Shown one piece after another: positions 50,555 to 60,863 of a stretch of 64,000 nt of DNA; within the stretch, counting starts at the first letter, position 1, and each line of letters opens with the position of its first letter. The stretch lies in contig CP085832.1 of NCBI GenBank assembly GCA_020809705.1, positions 1,922,001 through 1,986,000 of the forward strand, given 5' to 3'. This stretch comes from Calonectria ilicicola (lineage: Eukaryota; Ascomycota; Sordariomycetes; Hypocreales; Nectriaceae). The translations under genes and the position numbers were made by a program. The notes beneath the pieces were generated by a model that was not told the origin of the DNA, searched no databases, and saw only the letters and a list, made by a program, of their open reading frames with translations.

Positions 50555-51716
50555 CGTTCGCAATGAGACCGGCGGCGGTTAGACCCTGGAATGGATTGCC
50601 CTCCCGTTCATAATGACGGCGTGGAAATCAATTAAATCATTTACTTCGCATGTGGTCGCAGAATGTGCCTGGTCACAGGCGACGGAAATGTCGTCTTGTG
50701 ACCAATCGACGATGGTGCTTGTGGCCAGGGTAGCAGGCAGCGACGCTTGAGGAGTGGCTTACGGCGACTGGGGGGAGTAAGACAAACCAGACAGACAGAT
50801 CAGCTACTACGGGATATCATGCGGCTGGGTTTTGGGTTTGCATTGACGAAGTGTTTTGGCATCCAGAAATAGGCAGCGTATACAATTTGTCTCTAGCCTC
50901 GATGTGTACATGATTGACGATTGAATTTTGTGTGAAATTTGTGTCTGTGAGTGAAGTGATTTTTCTTTTTTGAGGTACTGTTGCATGAACGGTCTGCAGG
51001 CTGAAAAGCTTGTGGTGAGCGGTGAAATGGCCTTGGCGTGCGTTTGTACCGTTTGCAAGACAGGATCGGCTTAGATCGTCTTGGATCGCCTTGGAGCACG
51101 GCACTACGAGAAACATAGTGATGGAAAGATATGCGGGAGCACGCATGGACTAACGACTGACAGCCATTCATGATTCAGCGCCGATTGTCTGCTTCGTGGT
51201 TGCAGTCTAGAAGCGCGCTGCTGGAATGCTTGCCAACCAGGTACGCGGGATGTGATAACTGAAACCAGTCAGCGTCACCAAAGCGGACGGCGTAGCAGGC
51301 GGCTCCGAGATGAAGCATGATCTACTAGAACTCAGGCAAAAGTACAAGTGTTTGGATTGATGCCCAGTGGCTTTAGGATCTAGATACACGTGCCGCGTGG
51401 CCGATTAGCGAGACGAGAGTTTGAGAAGTTGATGGTGTCGGAAGATGGTTTTGAAACGGGTTTGGCGGCATGATTGAATGTGAACTTGAGACAATGAGGA
51501 AACGGCTGGAACGGGTGTTGTGTAATGGAACATAACGGCAATACGATTTAATAAGATGGATTGGGTGGCGCGGATTGGTTTATGCTCGCGTTGCACAGCG
51601 TCGAGAACTGACCTAGAGGGGCATGATGGCCGATATTATTATACAAATGGGATGACGTTCTAAAATAATAGGACGATGACGGTTGGCAGTGCTGTAATAC
51701 ACAGCAAACCCACCCG

Positions 51717-51743
51717 CACACACACACACACACACACACACAC
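51717..51743. repeat. (CA)13 microsatellite
   Basis: Perfect CA dinucleotide run of 27 nt. Confidence 0.95.
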
Positions 51744-52752
51744 CTCTTCACCGCGGGCTCACCAAATTTTTTTTTCCCAGACCAGAGTCGGGAATCCTTG
51801 CAGGGCGGTTCAGCAGTCTTGGCTTGTCAAATCACCAGGTCAGGTTCGGATCTGAAGCGAGAGAGAGGGTCAGGCCCCGCTGCGAGTGCGACCAACCCCC
51901 GGAAGACAGGGAGGCAAGTCTTCTTTGGCAAACCTGTAACAAAGGAGGTGTTGGGGGCTTGCTCATGGTAGTAGGCCGTGGTGAGGGCCGAGACGAGACG
52001 AGACGGGCAGTTCTGGGCTGGGAGGGCGGGTTTACGAATCACGGGCGGCGAGGGTGGCAGGCCGGGGGAAGCTCAAACTCGGCCGAAGGCTGGGATGATT
52101 CGGAATCGAACCACTGCCCACCGCCCTTGACGCCTTTCACGCCGTGGGATGTCGATCTCTTGTTCGACGTCTGTCACGACCTTGCGCAAGTGCCGTCCAG
52201 AGGCTCTCGTGCGCTGCTGGAAGCGCCTGCTGGAGCACGCGCGGGGCCCTGCTGGCCGAATCAGCGCTGCTGCCGGCGCGCGCGCGCAGGGCTCCCCCGC
52301 CTTCTTGCTCCCCCCCGCCCCGGAGCTTCTCTCTCGCTCTCTGTGACGGTGTTGCAGGTCCAACGGCACAAGTCAGCAGCGGCCCCGAAAAGGCGGCGCG
52401 CGATTGGCTGGGCAGCCGTTTGAATCGGCCGCAGGTCCCTGTAGCGATCCCCTGAGAGCAGACAGAAATGGGCTGGTGTTGCTTGCTTGCTTGGTGATCC
52501 CTCTTCGCTGGGCCTTTTCGGTCGCGAGATATCCATCCATCCTGGGCCGGCCCGCCTTGTCGTTCGGTTTTTCGGGGTGCCAGGCCCAAGGAGTGGGCGA
52601 CTAGTTCTACATTGGCTCTCCCACCGACCTGACCGGCTGCTAGTGTTCTGCCCTTTTTCTTCTTCAAACCACTTCCAGCCCATCCCGCTCTTTAGCTGGA
52701 TGCCAAGAAATCAAAGACCCCCAGACAACAAGGGGACGACTGTCTGCAGCAG

Positions 52753-52965
52753 GTAATGATGTCCTTGTCGAGAAAATCACCCCATCTTGCTCTGTCTGGC
52801 CTTTCCACATGCAGCCCACGTTTTGTCCCATGTCCCGTCTCATAAATCTTATCAACTCCTGCCCTCCCCCTCCGAGTCATGTTGGCCTTGCCTTTTCCCT
52901 TTTCCTCTCCTCTGGGTTCTAATGTTGATTCGAGTAAAACACTGACTGTCATTTTTTGCCTGCAG
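52753..52965 (+). other. Possible 5' leader intron of the NADPH oxidase gene
   Basis: A donor in the context CAG|GTAATG and an acceptor TTTTTTGCCTGCAG|G bound 213 nt, with a CTGAC branch-like sequence about 20 nt before the acceptor. It ends about 380 nt above the ATG. RNA data are needed to tell whether the leader reaches this far. Confidence 0.3.
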
Positions 52966-53347
52966 GCTCTAGACAGCTCCTTTCTTTTCCACTCTTGATG
53001 TTCACTCCCTTCTGATTCTCCGCCTCGGACGCCTCTATTCTTGTCTATTATTTCTTTTATTTTTTATATATTCAGCAGGTTCTGAATTTTTTAAAACCCC
53101 AACTTGGAGATTCTCCGTTTTTGAATATTGACACTCATTGATACATACGAGGCTTGTTCATCTTGGGAGAGCTGAGCCAGCCAATTGTTACACGAGAAAA
53201 ATCGCCATCTTATACTCATTTTTTGGACCTTCTCAATACGGGGATAGTTAACCACACAACACCTCTCGAGGCCCTTTTGGCTAGGCCGCTTGTGCCGCTG
53301 CACAGGTCACATTTGTGATCGACAATTTCACGCTTGACTTATTCAAG

Positions 53348-55223
53348 ATGTCCTACCAATACCAATACTCGGAGAAACCATCCGAACGATCAAGATGGAC
53401 TCCCCTCACTCGGATGCTGTTGTCGGGCGAGATGACCCAGGAGGTCCAGGTGGAGCTGTCGTCCAAGGAGAAGTTTGATCGATGGATGATTAACGAAGGT
53501 TACCGGAGAGTGTACGTTTCCAACTATCGTGGTGGGATGGCCAAATGTTGCTCAAGCATTTGCTAACTGGTTTCTCTAGCTTCGTTTTCGTCTTTATGCT
53601 CACTCATGCCCTCATCTTTGGCTTTGCTTGCGTCCACTACTCCATGAAGGAAAGCCTTCAGTCCTCTCGCGACATATTCGGCTTTACTTTTGTCATTGCT
53701 CGATCCGCTGCGCTGGTTCTCCATCTCGATGTCGCCATTATTCTCTTCCCCGTCTGCCGAACTCTCATCTCGCTTTTGCGCCAGACGCCGCTCAACGGCA
53801 TCATCCAGTTTGACAAGAACATCAGCTTCCACATCACCACCGCATGGTCGATTGTCTTTTGGTCCTGGGTCCACACCGTCGCTCACTGGAACAACTTTGC
53901 GCAGGTCGCTATCAAGCACAAGCTGGGAGTCTATGGGTGGTTGCTCGCCAATTTCGTAACCGGCCCCGGGTGGACGGGATATGTGATGCTGATTGCTCTG
54001 ATGGGAATGGTCTTTACTTCGGTCGAAAAGCCCCGACGAGCAAACTACGAGCGCTTTTGGTACACTCACCACATGTTCATCATCTTCTTTTTCTTCTGGT
54101 CCATCCACGGCGCCTTCTGCATGATCCAACCTGATGTCGCTCCCTTCTGCACTAGCGTTGGAGCTACCGCCGTGGGAGTCTTTTGGCAGTACTGGATGTA
54201 CGGCGGTTTCGTCTATCTCGCTGAGCGTGTTGCCCGCGAGGTTCGCGGAAGACACAAGACTTACATCACAAAGGTCATCCAGCACCCCAGCAATGTCTGC
54301 GAGATTCAGATGAAGAAGGAGAACACAAAGACCCGAGCCGGTCAGTACATCTTTTTGTGCTGCCCCGCCGTCTCTCTGTGGCAATATCACCCCTTTACCC
54401 TCACAAGTGCCCCCGAGGAGGACTATATTTCTGTGCACATTCGATGTGCTGGTGATTTCACAAGGGAGCTTGCAACTACTCTGGGATGTGACTGGGGCAA
54501 GAAGGGTGAGGTAAGTAAGGTCGTTGGGGTCAGTGGCGATGATAGCAAGGACGCAAACCCTGCTCTCCACAGAGTCCTCCCTCGCATGTACGTTGACGGC
54601 CCTTTCGGCTCTGCCTCTGAGGATGTCTTCAAGTACGAAGTTTCGGTCCTGGTTGGAGCTGGTATCGGAGTCACTCCCTTTGCGTCCATCCTCAAGTCCA
54701 TCTGGTACCGGATGAACTATCCGCAAAAGAAGACTCGGCTGTCCAAGGTCTACTTCTTCTGGATCTGTAGAGACTTTGCGTCATTCGAGTGGTTCCGCTC
54801 GCTGCTCCTGGCAGTGGAAGCGCAGGACATGGACAACCGCATCGAGATCCACACCTATCTCACGGCGAAGATCAAGGTGGATGACGCAACTAACATTATG
54901 ATCAACGATGCCAACGCCGACAAGGACACAATCACCGGCCTAAGGAGCCCTACAAATTTCGGTCGCCCCAATTGGGACATGATCTTTAGAGGCATCAGGA
55001 AGTTGCACAGTCCCGCCGAAGCTGGTGTCTTCTTTTGCGGTCCCAAGGGCTTGGGAAGCGCACTGCATGTGTACTGCAACAAGTACTCAGACCCTGGGTA
55101 AGTTCCAAACACCCTTTTTAAACCATTCCTTTGATTGGAAAAGGTGGTTTTTCATCCAATTAATGAACCAATAACTAACTGTATATTAGATTTTCGTTCG
55201 TATGGGGCAAGGAGAACTTCTAG
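53348..55223 (+). CDS. noxB: NADPH oxidase catalytic subunit, NoxB (Nox2) type
   Basis: Membrane flavocytochrome that moves electrons from NADPH through FAD and two hemes to oxygen, giving superoxide for hyphal and developmental signalling; fungal Nox works with NoxR and Rac. Exons 53348-53511, 53580-55097 and 55190-55223 join to 571 aa. No EF-hands, so not NoxC. The N-terminal extension of about 45 residues (MSYQYQYSEKPSERSRWTPL) is what I expect of NoxB rather than NoxA; this subtype call is from memory of the families. Six membrane helices lie at about 55-260. Heme ligand pairs are H139/H153 and H218/H231 with gp91-like spacing. FAD site HPFTLTSAPEED (325-336), NADPH sites GAGIGVTPFASI (414-425) and FFCGPKGLG, end FVWGKENF. 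A strong but frame-breaking GT-AG pair lies inside exon 2 at 54511-54572. Confidence 0.93.
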
Positions 55224-56026
55224 TTCATGCGCCTGCTAGGCCAACCCTTTTTTTCTAATGCTTCGAATCTGGGGCTGTCTATCTTTATACGAGAATTGGG
55301 AAAATGTGCCTTACTATCTCTAACTTCTCCTTTTAGATTTGGGGCCAATAGATGCCCCGTGATTTTTTTTTAATAGTGTGCGCCAAGCGCTTATGCTGAG
55401 GAAGAAAGGATACCCCCCCGAAACTAGGTTGTGTGCATGGACCTGGGACGGAATGCCATCGTTTTGAACAAAGTGCTGTCACACACGTGTAGAAAGCGTT
55501 GTAATTTTGTGTATTTTAGCAAGCATTGTCAATGGGATGACCCGTTACTTGGGACAAATTGCCAAAATAAAAAAGAAAAAAAAAAGCCCGAGATGTGGGA
55601 GGTCATGCTGCACTTTGGAGACAATTTGCTACAATCAAAGAAGTAAACTAAAATAAAGCAATAGGAATCACGTTGCCCTTGGAACAATTTGTTAAAGAAT
55701 CAAAGACACAATTAGACATTTGGGAAATCATGCCCTCAATGGTTAGCTTGACTCTTCTTTTTTTTTTTTTTTTTCGGTGATCTACCACAGCCTGGCGAGG
55801 CGCAGCCCTTGTATGACCTTACGTCAGTTTAACGGTACGTTACATAGAGACAATCGCCACGAGGGAACGCCAAGGTTGGATAGCGAGAGCATGATTGACG
55901 TAGTCAGAACTAGGGGAAGTAACAGAATCTCGGGTTCCAGGAGAGGCAAATCATGCGCCTGGGAGGGTGGGGATGCAGGCACACTGGAGGCCTGAAACGA
56001 GTCACGTTTTGGGAAAAGCAAATCAC

Positions 56027-56452
56027 TCACGATTCTGTTGAAAGATGGTGACGTTGTCTTAGCGAGGAGACAGGGGAAAAAACAGGGGCGATTGATGGAT
56101 CTTCAATGGATTGTACTTTTAATGTTTTACGGCGCCAAGGTATGGGCCACATGGCTACGATGAGTGGGTGGTGGAGAAGTTCTTGGCTGAAGCGGTGAAA
56201 CATGCGGCTGGAAAGCATATTGAAGGGTTGAGTGGTGTTTTCGAAAAAATGCTGAAAAAGCAAGCAAAGTACGCGGAAGGGCCGGACAAACCGATGACAT
56301 GCAATATGAGCTTTCGTGGATTTAATACGTCGTAAATCATTTTCCAGGGCAAATGCCTGGGTGTCAAAAGTCAATGCTGGAGTCAGTGCGTCGAGGAGAG
56401 CTCCCACAGCCACGATGAACCTGATGATGCGTGCAGTAGTTCGTCGCATCAT
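56027..56452 (-). CDS. Weak candidate: small hypothetical protein
   Basis: A 141-aa frame begins MMRRTTARIIRFIVAVGALL, with a possible signal-anchor-like hydrophobic stretch at 9-24, and ends HHLSTES. Codon use is reasonable. However the opposite strand also has a long coding-like frame (56123-56335, ending MSFRGFNTS), so at least one is a shadow. No family recognised and no motif visible. Confidence 0.22.
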   Translation of the reverse strand: MMRRTTARIIRFIVAVGALLDALTPALTFDTQAFALENDLRRIKSTKAHIACHRFVRPFRVLCLLFQHFFENTTQPFNMLSSRMFHRFSQELLHHPLIVAMWPIPWRRKTLKVQSIEDPSIAPVFSPVSSLRQRHHLSTES

Positions 56453-56961
56453 GGTGGGAGCGTTGGTAGGGTTAAAAAATCTTAACTCGACTGGCTTTCT
56501 GGCCTCGTTGGGCGAAAGGGAAGAAAAAAAAAAAGTTCCCCATTCAAAAAGCGGGACAGAGAGAGAAGCTTATTCTTGGTGCTCCCGTTGTGGCGCGGAG
56601 CAAAATGCAACAAAGGCTTGCATGTGTAGGCACTGCAGAACTCGACAATTCTTGGCAACAGGTGTGAGGCACAGGCGCTATTTGGGGCAATGACACGCCG
56701 CTGAGTCTATTCGACAGGCTTATTCGATGGGTGCGTTGGGTGTTCGCGCTTAGAGGGATCGATTGGGGAGCAAAGGCCAGTGGCGGGCTCTACTTCTTGG
56801 CTGATGGGAACCTGGTGGAGGAGAGAGTGGGTGTGGTGTGGTGCCAGCGCATGCGGGAGGGAGGGAGGGAAGCATGAGCGTGCCGCTCTTCCATTCGGTT
56901 CAGGAGGTGAGCCGAAGTGATGGTGGTGGTCATCATGGGCTGCGGGCGTGTGCACTGTAGA

Positions 56962-57001
56962 ATGTAGCATGGAGCATGTAGCATGGAGCATGTAGCATGG
57001 C
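56962..57001. repeat. 14-nt tandem repeat, 2.8 copies
   Basis: Unit ATGTAGCATGGAGC repeated twice perfectly, followed by 11 nt of a third copy plus one base. Confidence 0.9.
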
Positions 57002-59067
57002 TTGAGGCTGCATCTGCACCTCGATGAATGCCCGATTTGGAATGTTGAGCACCCAGGAATGATGCTAGCAGAGGCCATGCCAATCGCCTCGGCGCTTTGT
57101 CCCTCCCCGCGTCTGAGCGAATCAAGACCACGTTGACGATGGAATCCGAGCTCTGGAATTGAATTCCCTCCTTTTGAACAGAAGGGAGCCCTCTGCATGT
57201 AGATGATCGAGCCGAGACGAGATATGAGGGCTTGAAAAACGGGCCATGGACATCCAATACTTCGGAGAGGTCGTATCGTATAGAGCCAAAACGGGCAAGG
57301 CTTCCATTCTGTTTTTGTCCAGGGCCTCAGATGGGACCCAAGGCGCGACCCAAGGAAACAACGCACCCAGGTCTCCAGATCTTGTAGGAGCCGATGCAAG
57401 TGAGGTTGGCCCAGTATCAGTCAGCATCCAAATCCTTTAGTGGGCAACGCACTCTAGCACAAACAAGGCAGCACCCGAGCATAAAAATAGCATATTAATT
57501 GGGCACCCAACGGACACCGCTTTTCGCACATGCACAATTGGCCGTGCCCGCAATTTGCAACTCGTGGTGGTCGATCCCGCGAGGGCCTCAGGTATAGACG
57601 TAATTATCGAGTAATGGGCTTGTGCTCAAGCTACCCTTCTTTGTGGTTCAGCCCCGCGAGCCAGAAGAGAATGGTTAAACAAAAAAAAAAAAAAATAAGT
57701 TCGTCGGCCGCCACGCAAGGCTCATGAGATTGGCGTGGCTCGCGCGTGGCGGCGTGTGGTTATTTCAAATGGGCCCACGCACAAGTAAGTGTACCGACTT
57801 ATTTCAACTAACATTCCAGCGTTGGGGGGCGACACGGGCAATCTAGAACGAGAGATCGCCGGGGCGGGAGCGTTTTCCTCATTGTCGCTCGGTTCTTGTT
57901 GATGAATTGTTTTACCCGCGTGATTGCCGAGTCGGGCCCGATGAGCGTGCGTGTTCCTGGGCCGATGCAGAAGAAGCAAGTCGGCGGCCTGCTAATGATG
58001 CGAAGCAAATTACATGTACGTCGGTAGTGTGCATCTGGCAATTTCCAAGTCCATCATAGACGAGAGTACAAGGTACATGAAGCTCGTATAACGGGCTTGT
58101 TATCCAAACCGTCAATCCGCATCGCCGTCGCCGGGTGAGCGAGCTAGCCCCTTTTCGGGGCTGGCGGACGACTAGGGGGAATTGGGGTGGGCTCGCCAGC
58201 TTCAGCGAGGCGTGCGTCCACGACCGGGTAGTGACACATTGGGACTCATGCCAGCGCGGACCGACTTGGAGCAGCTAAGGGGGGCAAACGAGGGCAAACG
58301 GACACGGGCTCGCAATTGAATGAACTGGTTCGGGCGAATGCATTTGGATGAAATGTTTTTGCTGGTTGCAGGCGTTGCGTACCACAGCCGCATACGACGG
58401 CGTACGTGTACAGCACAGGTATTTTATTTTCCATCCCGCCATGCGTGACGTTTTGATTGTCTCTCGGCGTGGGACCCTCCCTGTGTCATCCAGTCGCAAT
58501 AACGCGCCAGCGTTATCTGCGGGTTTACCGGACGTCCCGTAGGCCCGCTGCAGGTACAGGTCAACCAAGGACGCAGGGAGTTCCATCTTGTCGTCTCTTG
58601 CACCTGCACGACGTGCATGTATGTCGTCCTCAACACGACGCTATTCAATCGAATCGAATCGAGTCAAAATCGCAATCAGCACAGACAACGAGGGCTAGAC
58701 AGACAACCACGCCGGCTCAACACATGCGCGCAGACCCCAGCAGCAAATCCTATTCAGCCACCTCCTCCTCTGCGACTACAACATTACATCGCACACTCTT
58801 CAGGCCATTAGCCCGCAGTGGCGCGTGCCCTCCCCCCTCCTCCACCTCTCCTCCACCTGAACCAACTGGCAACCAGGCGCCTCAGCCAGTCACGTTCCGC
58901 CCTGCGCCGACGGCCTGTACCCGCACCCGCAGAGACTGCACCCACCTGCAACTTGTCTGAGTGGCCCCCGGCCCACCGTGCGCTTTTCTTGCTGGGGTCT
59001 GCCAGCTTGGCTTGCGCTTGCCATTCGAGTCTGCTGGTCCCTGATTCCCCGAGTCTCTTTTACTTGC

Positions 59068-59109
59068 TCTGGGTCCTCTCTGGGTCCTCTCTGGGTCCTC
59101 TAGGTCCTC
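59068..59109 (+). repeat. 11-nt tandem repeat in the Mid2-like gene leader
   Basis: Unit TCTGGGTCCTC repeated three times perfectly, then a degenerate fourth copy, about 305 nt above the ATG of the surface protein gene. Confidence 0.9.
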
Positions 59110-59414
59110 TTGTCTTCTCTCTTGGGTCCTTCTTATCCACTTACGGAGTAGTTGACCAAGTCGATCCCTCCTCGCCTCGCGCTTGCTTTCCCGTCAACTT
59201 CTTCCCACAACTCGGTCCCTGTTTTTCTCCGGGCCCACGCAACCATCCGACGTCCCCGTGTTTCTCTACCACCTCCCCCTTCTCTTTTCAGTTGTGTCCC
59301 TCTTTTCTCCGACCGGCTTTTGATCGATCGATCGCCAACCTTCCTTTAACACTTCTTTTTCCTTTTCCTGTAGTAGCATCTTAGACATCGAATTCGACCT
59401 AAAGTCCATCCGCG

Positions 59415-60863
59415 ATGCAGTTGCGAGGACTCCTTTTGGGCCTGCTCCTCGGAGTTGAGGGCGCCAACGCTCTTCGTTACCACCACGCTGAGCAAGGTGC
59501 CGTGCTCTATCGACGACAAACCGACAGCGCCAGTTCCGACAGCGGCGGCAGCAGCAGCAACAACGATACACCCACCAGCAGCGCCGCCGCGGCTACGACT
59601 TCCAGCAAGGCTGCCGTGACAACCTCCGCCGACTCGGGCAGCTCTACCAGCGCTGCCGCCCCCTCGGACACCAGCTCAAGCGACTCTGGCGATACCACCA
59701 TCACCAAGACTGTGACAATCACCGATGGCAGCGCCGACACCGTCACCTCCAAGACAACCATCCAAAAGACCAGCGTTAAGACTGTGATCGTTACCAGCAC
59801 CATTATCGAGACCGCTACTGTTACTAGCACTGGCGACACTGCTACTAGCACCGTCTACGTGACTTCTACCCAGTGGGTTAACGAGAAGCGATGGCTCGAT
59901 GATGCTCCTCGTACCTTCGAGAATGGCCTTCCCTACGTTGATGCTATGCCCACCCCAGCTCCCGGATCCGAGGATGAGGAGGAAATTGAGCTGCTCCGCC
60001 CCCGAGACCTTCAGAAGCGTGCTACAATCACCAAGACTGTCACCGTTACTGCGGCCGCTAGCGGTGGAAAGACCGTCACCAACACTGTCACCCAGTCTGT
60101 CGTCACCACCACAACCAGCGCAACCAAGATCACCAGCACTGTGACCTCGACCTCGGCCGTCGGTGCTAGCACCACCGTGACCACCACCAGCACTATTGTT
60201 ATTACTTCGACCAGCGTGACAACCGGTGCTGTCTCAACCGAAACCGCAAGCGACGCTGCTAGCAGTGGCGGTGCCTCTTCCAGCAGCGGCAGTAGCAGTG
60301 GTCTCTCAACTGGCGCCAAGGCTGGTATCGGTGCTGGCTGTGGTGTTGCCGGTCTCGTTGCTCTTGGTATTGCTCTTTGGTGCTGCCTCCAGCGACGCAA
60401 GAAGCCTTCCAAGTCGGAAATTGACGACATGTTTGGCTCCTCTGAGGTTCCTGTTGGCGGTGCTGTTGGCTCTTCTGCCCACCTCTCCTCCAACCGCATG
60501 TCCCAGATCTCTCCTACCATCCCCAACGTTTCTCCCATGAAGAGCCCTGAGGGCTACCGAGGCACTGCTATGGGTGATGGCCGAGCCGGATACGCCAAGC
60601 CCAAGCCGTTCGGTGCTGCTTACGCTCCAGTGAGCCCCGAGACCAACTACTCTCGCACTGCTACCACAACTTCCGGTGGCGAAGACCGATTCCTCGCAAA
60701 CAACTCCCCTCCTCCTCACGTCGTTGAAATGGGCAATGATGGCAACGCAGCAAAGTGGCACCAGGACAACGCCGCTGAGATTGACGGTTATGCCGTATCA
60801 AATGCCCGGGGCTCATCGCCTCCGGAGCAAGTATACGAAATGCCAACCCAGCACTACAAATAA
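59415..60863 (+). CDS. Mid2/Wsc-like single-pass surface protein, Ser/Thr-rich
   Basis: Predicted plasma-membrane protein with the plan of fungal cell-wall sensors. Single exon, 482 aa. Signal peptide at 1-19 (MQLRGLLLGLLLGVEGANA). Residues 35-300 are Ser/Thr/Ala-rich and would be heavily O-mannosylated, with two TITKTVT blocks (about 95 and 204). These are separated by a less repetitive segment (about 152-200) flanked by dibasic KR sites at 158-159 and 201-202, possible Kex2 cleavage points. One membrane helix at about 303-325 (GIGAGCGVAGLVALGIALWC) is followed by a basic stop (QRRKKPSK) and a cytoplasmic tail of about 155 residues with Ser/Pro motifs, ending YEMPTQHYK. No WSC Cys domain is present, so Mid2/Mtl-like is the nearer comparison; a true orthologue relation is not shown. 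Confidence 0.8.
   Translation: MQLRGLLLGLLLGVEGANALRYHHAEQGAVLYRRQTDSASSDSGGSSSNNDTPTSSAAAATTSSKAAVTTSADSGSSTSAAAPSDTSSSDSGDTTITKTVTITDGSADTVTSKTTIQKTSVKTVIVTSTIIETATVTSTGDTATSTVYVTSTQWVNEKRWLDDAPRTFENGLPYVDAMPTPAPGSEDEEEIELLRPRDLQKRATITKTVTVTAAASGGKTVTNTVTQSVVTTTTSATKITSTVTSTSAVGASTTVTTTSTIVITSTSVTTGAVSTETASDAASSGGASSSSGSSSGLSTGAKAGIGAGCGVAGLVALGIALWCCLQRRKKPSKSEIDDMFGSSEVPVGGAVGSSAHLSSNRMSQISPTIPNVSPMKSPEGYRGTAMGDGRAGYAKPKPFGAAYAPVSPETNYSRTATTTSGGEDRFLANNSPPPHVVEMGNDGNAAKWHQDNAAEIDGYAVSNARGSSPPEQVYEMPTQHYK

Larger units (their letters stand above)
50555..53347. other. Intergenic region and long leader of the NADPH oxidase gene
   Basis: No gene seen. The left part is ubc4 3' sequence; a CA microsatellite is at 51717-51743. 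From about 52.5 kb the plus strand is C/T-rich and probably promoter plus leader of the oxidase gene, with a possible leader intron. Frames at 52.1-52.7 kb on both strands are G+C-driven and overlap each other. Confidence 0.5.
55224..59414. other. Intergenic region with one weak gene candidate
   Basis: About 4.2 kb between the oxidase and the Mid2-like gene. It contains T runs near 55760, a candidate small gene at 56027-56452, a 14-nt tandem repeat at 56962 and an 11-nt tandem repeat at 59068 in the C/T-rich leader of the next gene. A 230-codon minus frame at 56707-57399 has His/Pro/Ser-biased, non-domain composition and crosses the repeat; I do not call it. Confidence 0.45.

Noticed and set aside
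52095..52125. Minus-strand GGTTCGATTCC resembling a tRNA T-loop
   Set aside because: Flanking bases do not pair as a T stem, and no other tRNA part is present.
53563..54726. 387-codon minus-strand frame
   Set aside because: It mirrors the NADPH oxidase exon. The plus strand has clear heme, FAD and NADPH motifs; this frame has none.
56707..57399. 230-codon minus-strand frame
   Set aside because: Long, but with no domain, irregular composition and a short tandem repeat running through it (the LHATCSMLH region). Probably chance; RNA evidence would change this.
60011..60538. 175-codon Val/Leu-rich minus-strand frame
   Set aside because: Antisense of the Thr/Ser-rich ectodomain of the Mid2-like protein.
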